DNA of 64,000 nt from Bactericera cockerelli (lineage: Eukaryota > Arthropoda > Insecta > Hemiptera > Triozidae), in assembly GCA_024516035.1 (NCBI GenBank), contig CM044959.1, positions 36,235,876 through 36,299,875 of the forward strand, given 5' to 3'. The notes under the pieces are model-generated. The model ran no database searches and was not told where the DNA came from. It saw nothing but the letters and a program-made list of their open reading frames with translations. Positions 43,826 to 55,800 of the stretch are shown here, one piece after another. Position numbers and translations under genes: made by a program. The stretch's first letter is position 1. Every line of letters begins with the position of its first letter.

Positions 43826-46800
43826 CTGAAATTGCCAAAATGGTTAGAAACTGCTACGAAATTTGGGGGTGATTAAAACGGTATACTTATATTGTAAATA
43901 CCTACTGTACGTGCTTTTTGCACACATATCGTTACACTGGTACAGTGTGAAAAATTCTTTTAATTAGTGATATTTTAATCCAGTACATATTATTCTAGAC
44001 AGCTTGATTGATAAGGCGGTGGACTTGTAACCTGGAGGTCGGTAGTTCAAATCCTGGTTTCAGCGTAGATTTAGTAAAGCGAGTTTGGTTAGTTGTGATA
44101 TCACGAAAGTGATTGACACAAATAAGATACAAATAACTTAAAAAACAAAAATTAATATCAATCTAGGTACCTACTTCAGAAATGTTGCTTTACATAATAA
44201 ATATGTAATTCTCCCCTGAAAGCGATATTGTGTTACTTCACGGAGGAATTCGAATTCCGGAGATAAAACCCTTGTTTTATTAAGATATTATTATTATTAT
44301 TATTCGGTTCTCCATCTCCAGTTACAGTTTTCAGGTCGAACCCGTCGAACATGGATATTACAGAAATCAAGGAACCGGAAATTTTTTCCTCTTAAAGTAT
44401 CCAGGTTTCTCTTATAAAGAAGTCATTTTGTATTTTCCCTTATAGAGAAGTAAATTTGAGCTGGAAGTTTTTCTTTTATAATATTCAGACTTCTCTTAAT
44501 AAGAAATTATTTGATATATTTCCTTATAGGCGAATTTGACCTGAAAGTTTTTATCCCATATGCAGGTTATCCAGTTCTCTTATATTAAGGATTGACTTTG
44601 CTGTCCAATTTGAAGAAATTACAGTAATTATTAAGGGTTGGGTGGAAGAGATTGCCATAGGCAATAACCCCGCTCTTTAGTTAGGGTATATGTAGGGTCA
44701 AGGGGGGTAATTACGAACGATTTTGAGCTACATTTTATAAACATATCTGTAACCCTGAGTTGCTTTTGTAAAATCCATGTCTTGTGATTTTTTTGGTATA
44801 TAGACTTATTTAGCATTCTAATGGTGCATTATAAATAGTTTTGTGCATACTGTAGTATCTGTTTAGTGGTGTTCTTATTTACCCCCGCCTGTTCGCATTT
44901 ACCCCCGCCTGACGGGGGTAAATGCGAACACATTATACAATATTAAAAACGAACTTTTTAATGGCAATATGTGCTTTTTATGTACAAATAATACACCAAA
45001 ATTGTACTTTGTGTCTTTAGCCACCTGTATGACAATATGCAAAGTTTATGGACACACAGGATAGTGGTTTGAATCCTAACCACGAAGGTAGTCAGCTCTT
45101 ATCAAATAGGGTATCTCTATCTTGCAAATAATAGTAATAATAATAATTTCGTGTCCGTGAGATAGGTATAGATACCTAAATCACGGTGGTGAGAGGATTA
45201 TATGGACGCCCAGATCCAATGTCTAGGCTCTTTTCATGCCCATTGATTCTATTTGGTTTTAACATCCTGACTTGAGGTAGGCAGGACGGGGGTTTCACCC
45301 TCCATTCGCTGGGAATCGTACTAGCTACCCACATTAACCTCACCCAGCCTGGGTGGGGCCGGAATCGCCAGCCTCACATGTTCGGAGGGGACAGAATTTT
45401 CTGTGCGAAAAGTCTGCTCCAACCGGGAATCGAACTAAGGACCTCTGGACTACGGGCAGTAGTCACAACCGTTACGCCACGGAGGCTGGTAATAAAAGCA
45501 TAATAATAGTAATAGTTAATTATGAGAGCTTTTGAAAGGTGTTTTTTTTATATTTTTAAATTTTTTTTTTACAGATTTTGGTCTTATCAATAGTTTCTAG
45601 GTCATTGTCAATCTCAGATTTGTCTTCTTCTACCTTCATTTCTTTCTTCTTTTTTGAAACTGTTCCCCCTATATTTCTTTTCGTTTTCTACACTTTCATT
45701 TTTCTTCCTTTCTTTTGCTATGTTCAAGTACACAAATACCTTCATTGGGTCCAATACATTAGGGTACTAATATCTTGGTACATCTTACAACCTCCCAGTA
45801 TTTCAGGATTTTGAGCCTTACGTTTGGAAAATTCTACTTTGGTTTGCGGATTCTCAAAACACTGCCGTTGCTCTTCTGACAGCCAGGTTGCCATTAAAAA
45901 CATCTAATACGATAGCAGATATCATTTGTGCTTCTGTATACAAAGGAGGTGGTTTCTTCATCTTGTAGTTCCGGGTCATTCTGAGTGTTTTGATAAATAC
46001 AAAAAAAAGTTATAAGGTAAAACAAACACCCAAAATATGCGTTCGTAATTACCCCATAGCAAAAAAATGCGGGGGTAATTAAGAACACCCAAAAAGTATA
46101 ACTTAAAAAATGGTTAAAACAATTATTTTTGTAAAATAATAACCAAAAACATGCTTATCAATAATTAAAAGTAAAATAATGATAAAAATTCAAGTAACAC
46201 TTACCAAAAAAATTGTTTTAAAAAAATCAAAAACTTCAAAAAACAATTTTTTTGATAGATCTATTTTCACTAGCTTACTAACTACAACTGAAAATAAATA
46301 CTATCGAAAACTCGTGTTCAACCTGTAAAAACAATTCAAAATAATAGTATTCAACCACCAGATTCGAAATATCTTATCCTGTTTAGGTACAATGACCACT
46401 GTTCGTAATTACCCCCTGTTCGTAAATACCCCCCTTGACCCTATGTATTTTGTTTTGTTTTTTGTTTTTGTTTTTTTTTTCTTGTTTACCTACATTATTA
46501 ATATTGTCATATTTTATATTTAATTTTTACCATTTTTGTCTGTATATATGTTCTACTAATAAAGAGTTTCTAAATAAATAAATTAATGTCTCAGTGAACT
46601 TGCCAGGTTCATAACCCGGGTTCCATAGTAGCTGTAGCAGTAGAGCACCAGCATATAGCAGAGGACAATGCTCAGGACCTTGGGCATTACCATTAGTCCG
46701 TGTTCCATCTCCACCATCTGAAGAGAGAAGGAGAAAAACTTACAAACAGGAGCTCTTTCCAGAAAGCACCTTAACTCTCAGAATACCAAATTCTCCCTCT

Positions 46801-49800
46801 TAACTGTCAAATTTCGTTAAGAAAAGCACTCTGAATGCATTTTCTATGCGAAATTTGACGGTTGACAGGAAGATTTGTAGATATCTTTCAGGAAGAAGAC
46901 TATGGACAATTGGATATTAACAAAGTAAAAAGAATTTAACATAGAGTAAATTAGAAAAGAGTTCTTGCTCTCATGTGCTGCAGTACCAACAAAAACTGAA
47001 AACGGTCTCTTGACTCACCAATCACAAAAATATTTTCAAATGATTTGTAAATCACATTTCGTTGTTTCATCATTTAGATCTTCGAAGTTTGGACTCTGTC
47101 CCTTTGCATGAACAGCTGTCAGGGAGTCAAATAACTGGAAATGAGATTTTATTGTTTTTAATAAATCAATAAAATCTCATTTTAAATTACATATAACAAC
47201 ACTAAGGTAATAATTAATAAAGAATATGATAGAGACTCAGTGCACGTGACGTCGACATACATATATACGAGTACATACCTAAATTTGTTGACGGTACGCA
47301 CATACTAAACCTGATTCCCCTGAAACTCGTAGTATTACTGAACGTCAATTAACACCGTTGGAATATCAAGAGCAGAGTGGCGCAGTGGAAGCGTGCTGGG
47401 CCCATAACCCAGAGGTCCGTGGATCGAAACCACGCTCTGCTACATTTTTGTAAGTTGTCAGGCAAAGACAATTCTATTCTACAAATAATTAATTTATCAA
47501 GTTCACAAACATTACAAAATTTTAACCCACAATCTAGGGATGAAATTTTATTGAAAATCATTCTTTTTTTACTTTTCTGTGTTCCACAACGTATAATGGT
47601 GAATAGTACATAAAAGAGTGTGAATTATCTACATAAAGTAATAATGAAACTTACTTCTGTCATATGCGCCAAGACAAGAGAGAAAAATCCAGCACAGAAG
47701 ACGATCACATCAAGCATGAACCATTTGTAAACTGCATTCAGAGTGGTGAAGTAGCTGGAAGAAAGTGATAACTAGCAATGTGCTGACACTCAACACTATA
47801 CAACTTTACGAAGATACGGAACAAGGTCACAAGGATAATTGCTATACCCAAGGAAAAACAACAGTAATATAATAAATACTCTTTAGGGGATGTTAATCAC
47901 CAGGCGAGGTCAATGCTCAAAGCATTCTCCACCACCTAACCCTCAGAGTCTTCTTATTTTGTGGCCATATGTATACTCAAATAAATAATAATAATAACAC
48001 TCTTTATTGCAAGGTAACCACCAGGCGAGGTTAATGCTCAATGCATTTTCTACAACCTAACCCTGATCTACCACCTAACCCAAGAGCAGTCAGAGGATGG
48101 GTGGCTGCCACCAATGTCTCATTGGTGGATGCGGCCACCTTCTGGCGGCTCCTCTTTCCGAAGGGAAATGGGTATCCATAGCTGATTTCTTCATCCTCGG
48201 GCCACGCCAACGGATCTTTTCTAGAAAAATAATAAAAAAAATCCACCTAACCCTCAATAAATGACTGTACAAATAAATGAAGAAAATCCAAGCATTAAAC
48301 TGTACGGGAAAAAACCAAACCATAGATTTCCTGAATCCCGTCTGGTCCTCACCTCAGAAGACTCTGGTGCTTCTGAACGTGCTGAGTGAAGACGCGGTGT
48401 AAACGCTGCGGACTCGACTTTCCATCAAGCAGCGCGCGCATGCGCATCATGAGGATCTGGTACTGGAGGATCAGCATGATCGTGAAGTAGATGAAGAGGA
48501 TGAGGGAGTTGATGTAGAGGGAGGTGACAAACAGGGTGACCACACTCTCGAAAGCAAAGAGAAGGAAATAGACGCAGGAGTGACGCTGGTACTCGGTGAT
48601 GTACCTGAAGACATTGACGAGTAGCCCATTCTAGAAACACTTTCCACTCTCTGAATCTCCCTTTCAAGTGTCACACAACGCACTCTGATTGGTTAATTTG
48701 AACGCAATCACCGATCAGATTGCGTTATGTGACGATTGAAACGGAGGTTCGGAGAGGAGATAGTGTTTCCGGAACGGGCTACAGGTAATGATTCCACAAA
48801 ATTTCATTGAAAATACTGCAACATTACAAAGTCAAAGAGATGGGACCTCAGAAGACGTGGGTCAAATAGTACAATTACTTCTAAAGCTCTTAGATTAGAC
48901 ATTATATTTATTGTTCTTTACAAGCAAAGGAGGAAGGAGGTAGAGCAGTTTTTTAATATCTCTACTCAAAAGTCCAGCAGGTCTAGCTGAGTGATTATAA
49001 ATTAAGGTCCTCACACACTTCAAATGACACTAAAATAATAATATAGCATTGTTCATACTGCCCAATTAAGACTGATAAGTCTCATTATTACGGTAGTAAG
49101 CCCAAGACGTATTATTATGGGCTCATAATTGTCAAAATCCCAAATGTGAGGATAATTTGGCATGCTCCGGCGGAGTTTTAACCCTGTGATTTCTAGATTA
49201 CCAGACCGGTGGCAACACCAGACTGAGCTACTTGAGCCTGGTTCCAGAAAGTTTTCACACTCATAACCCCTAAATCTACCTTTCAACTGCTATACAACGC
49301 ACTCTGATTGGGTTATTTGAACAAAATTTGATGGTTGAAAGGAAGATTTTGAGCGTGAGAGTGTTTCTGGAATGAAGGCCGGGACTGACATTTGTCTTTT
49401 TATTAGTAAAGGAAAAGACTTTGTTGAAATAATATTTAAAAGTCCCACAACAGTATAGTTTAAGCATTGATGAGGAACCACGGGGTTTAGTTGAGGTAGG
49501 CAATTATTTGTTATTACGTTCATATTACAAATCCAAAGTAATGTTAGGTATATGAAATATTTTATATAAAACTAGGATTCTTTAAATTTAAAGAATCCTA
49601 GTTTTATATAAATAATACATATAGAGGTAGGCAATCATGGATACTGGACGGTCTATGCCGGAGACCCATACTTTTTGACATGAGATTTCCCTTCAAAAGC
49701 AAAAAAATGGCAGACGCACGGAATGAGGTTGGGGTAGATGTGGCAGAAGTCGTCACTCCTGCCGTCGAAGCACTTGTAGAGGATGGGCATGCAGATGTTG

Positions 49801-52800
49801 AGCAGCATGGCGGCGGCCCCACAGGACACCAGGACGGTGAGAAGGTTGTTAAGGTGGAGGGTGGTGCGACGGAAGTGGCGCTGGAGGTGTGCCTCCAGGC
49901 GGGTGGAGGGGTGAGAGTCACCTGGAAAAAATGGACAGTTGTATAGTATAGTACACTATAAACAGGGAATAGACCAGCAGTCTGGCTGGGGGACTATAAA
50001 CAAGGAGTAGACCACCATTGGCTTGGTTCTAGGGGCCCTTGTCAATTATTAGCCTCCTTGTAAGGACAGTGGTAGAAGTGCTGAGTCATTCCTCTACTGT
50101 CCGGCTACTATTGTTCACGATAACGCTACCCTATGATGATGATAGTATAGTAGTGCTTTATTTTGACTGTCGACTTGAGACAGGAAGTCCCATTAAGCTA
50201 GCACTTTAGTATAGATAGATATAAGATATCAGAAGATTAGAACATACCTAGAGAGCTGTTTACTTGTTTAGGGCTTATTCTTCATCCTCCTTTTTGGGAT
50301 TTTGAACACATAATAATACGACTTGGGCTTACAGCTGGAATAATGAGACTTTTTAGCCCTAGTGATGACAGGCGGTGAAGATATTAATATTATTCATGTG
50401 TAATTGAATACTAAGCGCCCAATTATAAAACAGAATTAGATTTAATCTATTTGGACACTATCCCTCCAGGGCTGTAAGCTATAATGCGCTGTAATTAGTT
50501 TACAACTCTGACTTGAGGGCGTGTCAGGCTTAGCTTAACTTTTATCCTATTTCATTATGTGACCCTTGAACTATTACTTCCGAGAAATTTCTAATATTAG
50601 AAATCGGAAGTACTGTGTTCGTTTTTGTAAAAAAAAATATTTTTTTGTTCCGATTTCAATTTTTTTCATATTTCTGGACGTTTCATAACGTACTGAGTAA
50701 ATTTGGTTTTGTGTCCGTCAGTCGGTCTGTCGGTCCGTCGGTCTGTTAAAACGATTCCTTGTAACGCGCAAATCTCGGAAACTACTCGACCGATTTTGTT
50801 GTAATTTTGCACACATCTAGGAGACATTCTGTAGATGGTCCCATTTTAAATTCATCTAATTCATACCAGCGGTTCTGGGTGAAAGAGACCATGCGCCTGA
50901 CCACTAACTTTTTATTTAAACGCTTATATCTCGAGAACGGTACACCCGATTTTGATGAAATTTTGTAAGAATATGCATATTATTGTTTGACATAGGTTAT
51001 TTATATTTATTTTTAAATTAATTATAATTTGACTCTGATATTTAAGAAAATCCGAAATTTTGGACAAAAAAGTAAAAAAATAAGGACCACGACTTGCCGA
51101 TACAGAATTTTTTGTGGAATTTAGAATGTAGAAAAAACGATATTCTACCATATAAAATAAATTTGAAGAAAATCGGTTGAGTCGTTTTGAAGATACAAGT
51201 AATTTTCTATAAAATCTCAAAATTGGCACGTGTTTACAATGTGAAGCAATCACGAGGAAGTATTGTGTCCATAATTGGCAGTGTTTTTTTTTATTTTGGT
51301 AAGTTACTTTTTTAAATTCATATTCTTAGGGCAATGACTGCGAGCCATCAAATGTATATTGTAATAACTTTGGAACTAATTCCTTTAATATAAAATAAAA
51401 CACAATATTTAAGGATAACAATTTATCTCAATTATTTATTACTGAATTTACTGACAAAGTCAAAACAGGAAAAGCATTTCTAACTTGCTGGTTGTTGTTG
51501 TTTTTTTACAAGGACACCGCGCCAAAAAGAACATCACTGTATGGTGCTGCCACCAGTGGGAATTAATTAATTTAAAAACTCTTGGCGGTACTTCAAAATA
51601 AAGAGAGTCTTGTACCAGAGTACAACACTTTCCCCCTAAAAAAAAAGTATTTTCATACAAGAAAAACAAAATTAATAAAATTATACAGTCTCAAGATATC
51701 GGCTAGGGGTTTTAATAATTCTCTTTGGTCTCTCAGAAGTCCTAGACTCTTCATTGTTCTGATTTGGAATTGATGATGGAATATTTGTAATAGCCTCTTC
51801 TCTAGACTCATCATTATAATCATTAGTAACATATTTTTTTATGATTTGGTCTACATGACGTTTAAAAGTAATATCCTTGTTATTAAACTTAATTAAAGAG
51901 TATGTTACAGGTGAAAGTTTCTTAACAATCCTACCACTTAGCCATTTAGGACCATTTCCATAATTACGAAATAAAACAGAGTCTCCCTCAGAAAATTCTC
52001 TTATCTTCTTTTTACTATCTGTCACATTATCACAATAACTTTCAAAAAATTTAAGTCTGTCTAAGGCATTTCGTAATGGTCTCCCTAAATGCAATTCTCC
52101 AGGACTCTTCTGAGTTGTACAATGTGGAGTACTGTTGTATGCTAACATGAATCTTTGGATATCTTTATCAATTGATTTTAAGTTACCCTGAGTTTTTTTT
52201 AGAAAATTTTTGAAAGTTCTAACCAAATTTTCTGCTGCTCCATTAGATGCAGGGTGAAATGGAGGAGAACAAATATGATTTATACCATTAATTTTTAAAA
52301 AAGTTTCCATTTCTACAGAACACAAAGATGTACCATTATCAGACACTAATTTTTTTGGTATTCCCCACTGTGAAAAATATTCACGAAGAATACTGATGGT
52401 TGTAGATGAGTTAATATTAACCATTCTCTTAACATAAACAAACTTTGAAAAAGAATCAATTATAACTAAAAACATCATATTATTCCAAGGACCTAGAAAA
52501 TCTATATGAATGCGTTCACCAGGACCCTTTGGCACAGGCCATGAAATAGACTTAGCTTGTGGAGGACTATCTCTGTTTTCCAAACAAGCTTTACAATTTC
52601 TAGTTATTTCCTCAATGTCTTTATCAACTCCTGGCCACCAAATGTAAGAGCGAGCTATTGACTTCATTTTAGTGGTACCTAAATGTGTGGAGTGTAGTTC
52701 TTTAACTAAAAACTTTTGCAATTTAGATGGTATTAAAATACGGTGGCCCCACATGATACAATTATTTTCTACAGATAGCTCATTTTTTCTGACATAAAAT

Positions 52801-55800
52801 GGTAACAAGTTTTGAGATACATCTTTTTTGTTGGGCCATTTACCTGTCATGATTGCTTGATAAACATATTTTAATAATTGATCTTGTTGAATTTCAACTT
52901 GGATATCAGACAATTCAATTGAATCTATATCTTCTAAAATAAAATTAAGATGACAACTATCTATAAGTTCATTGTCCTCATGACAGGGAATGGGCAAACG
53001 AGAAAGAGCATCAGCATTTAAATTATCTTTACCCTTAATATACTGAATTTTATAATTATAGCCTTGAAGAAAAATTGCATAACGCTGGAGACGATGAGCT
53101 GACATGGTAGGAATTCCTTTGTTTTCCCCAAAGATACTAATTAATGGTCTATGATCAGTTCTCAAAATAAATTGTTGACCATATAGATACTGATGGAAAT
53201 ATTTTACACAGTAAATAATTGCTAAAGCTTCTTTGTCAATGGCTGAATATTTTTTTTCAGCATTAGATAAAGTTCTTGAACAAAACCCAATAGGTCTTTC
53301 TTTTCCCTCCATATCTAGTTGACTTAACATTCCCCCAATACCAACAGAACTAGCATCTGAGCTCAGTATTAACTTGAAATTAGAATTATAGTGTGATAGT
53401 ATCTTTTTTGACAGAATAGCTTCTTTGATTTTTTTAAATGCATCATTTTGTTGTTCACACCAATTGAACTCTTGACCTTTTTTTAATAAATTATAAAGAG
53501 GAGAAGCCAAACTAGCTAATTTTGGAATAAATTTAGAATAATAAGATACTAATCCCATGAATGATTTAACTTCTGTCACATTTGTTGGACATTTCATATT
53601 CTTAATAGCAATGATTCTTGACTCAGGGACTGAAAGTCCATGTTTGTCAACTTTGTAACCAAGGAATTCCACACTTTCTTGGAAAAATTTACACTTATCT
53701 TTGTTTAATGTCAGCCCATGGTCAGCAAGTTTCTGCAGTACAATTGACAATCTATTCTCTAACTCTCCTTTGTCTTTGCCTGAAACCAAAATATCATCAA
53801 AAAAAGCCATAACTCCAGGTTGATCAAATAATATTCTTTCAATTTCTCGCTGAAAAATTCCAGGTGCTGATGAAATGCCAAAACATAATTTTTTAAACAT
53901 GAAAAGTCCTTTATGAGTAGATATCGTTGTTAACTTCTGTGAATTTTCATTTAAAGGAAGTTGAAGGTAAGCTTTTGAAAGATCTAATTTTGCAAACACT
54001 GAACCACTAATAGAGCTTAACAAGTCTCCTACTCTTGGAATCGGATGTCTATCAACAATAAGTGCTGGATTTAATGTAGTTTTATAATCCCCGCAGATTC
54101 TTACACTACCATCTGCTTTCATTACTGGTACTATTGGGGTACCCCAATCTGATGATTCAACTGGTACTAATACTTCATGCTTGACTAAATTATCTATTTC
54201 TTGAGACACTTTTTCTTTCAGTGCAAAAGGCAAAGGTCTTGGTTTACAAAATTTAGGTATTGCATTAGGTTTCACAACTAAAGAAAATTCTTTTGAAGAA
54301 TGAGAGCCCAGTTTATCCCTAAATACTTGTGGAAATTTGTTGATAAAATCATTTTCAGTCAATATATTAATATCTACCATTTTGTTCAATTTTAACAAAC
54401 AATTGTAATCATATTTGCTATTCAAAATGCCTAGTTTAACCAACCAATCTCTGCCAACTAAGGTTGGCCCACTATCTTGTTCTTGAAAAACATATAGATC
54501 CAACATTAATTGATTATTAACTAACACCTTTAAAACACCCATGGGTCTTATCCATTGATTGTTATACACTTTCAATTTAATATTTGTTGGCTCTAATTTA
54601 TTCATGTCAACATTGAAATAATTTCTAGCTAATTTAATATTCATGGCTGCAATCGGTGAACCTGTATCCACTAAGAATTTAATTGATACATTATTAACAT
54701 TTAAAGTAATAAACACAGGATCAGTAAAATTTACCTGTTTAGAATCTACACAGAATAATGTGTTTAAGTTTAAATTATCCTCTGAAATTTCATCATCTTC
54801 TTCAATGTAATTAATTGATTTAGTGTTTGGTTCTTCTGATTTCTTGTAACTTGCTTTACATAATTTTGCTAGATGACCACTTTTCTTGCATTTATTACAC
54901 TGATAACTTTTGAATTTGCAAGCTGGCTTTGTGTGTCCGGGTTCTCCACAGCAATAGCATTTGACTCTCGCTTGATATGGTTGCCGATTTTCAAAATGAT
55001 GTATACGTGCTGAAGATGTTGATTGAGAAGACACACTATTGACTGATAATTGAGACACACTTTGGTTTGTCATTTCTACTGTTTGTGCTAGTGCTAGTTC
55101 TACACACTTCCTCAGATCTAATTTTCCACCTTCTGCTAGGAGTTTCCTTTTGATATTTTCATCAAAAATTCCCCAAATGAATTGATCTTTCAAATATTCA
55201 TTTTTATCCTTAAATTGGCAATATTCACTCATTTTGTTCAAAATTTTCACATAGTCCCCAATGGACTCTCCTCTCTGCTGCTTCCGTTCCCTGAATTTAA
55301 ATCTTTCAATTAGAAAATTTGGGGTGGGTTGCACAGTGTTAATTAAGCAATTCTTCAAAGTGATATAGTCCTTCTCTACAAGAGGTTCTGGCAAGATACT
55401 CTCGCGTAGAGTATTATAAGCCTCAGGGCTTAAGTATGATAAAAACGACAAAACTTTTTTATCAGAACTTACATTGTTCAGTGAGCAGTATATTTCAAAC
55501 TGTTCTGTCCAACTGTTGACATTTTCACCAATATCTAATGGGCTCAGGTTGCCCAGTACTTTGTTCTTGGCCATAGTTAACCAATCCCATCCTCGTCGCC
55601 ACTGTAATAACTTTGGAACTAATTCCTTTAATATAAAATAAAACACAATATTTAAGGATAACAATTTATCTCAATTATTTATTACTGAATTTACTGACAA
55701 AGTCAAAACAGGAAAAGCATTTCTAACTTGCTGGTTGTTGTTGTTTTTTTACAAAGACACCGCGCCAAAAAGAACATCACTGTATGGTGCTGCCACCAGT

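Larger units (their letters stand above)
44695..46441. mobile_element. pogo-like DNA transposon, decayed, 1.75 kb
   Basis: Terminal inverted repeats begin GGGTCAAGGGGGGTAATTAC and end GTAATTACCCCC...CCTTGACCC, each flanked by TA (44693-44694, 46442-46443); TATGTA matches on both sides. The word TACCCCCGCCTGTTCGC-type is repeated subterminally at 44880-44930 and 46030-46080. A psq-type helix-turn-helix fragment sits at 45854-45979 (minus). A family D SINE is inserted at 45128-45490. Confidence 0.75.

Noticed and set aside
48031..48232. An additional receptor exon in intron 4
   Set aside because: The frame has an acceptor-like start, but its sequence is polar, does not fit the receptor and runs into a repeated LINE-like 3' UTR with AATAAA. 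The neighbouring receptor exons already join in phase without it.
53618..55060. Plus- and minus-strand short frames within the Ty3/gypsy gag-pol
   Set aside because: Shadows of the 1297-residue gag-pol frame.
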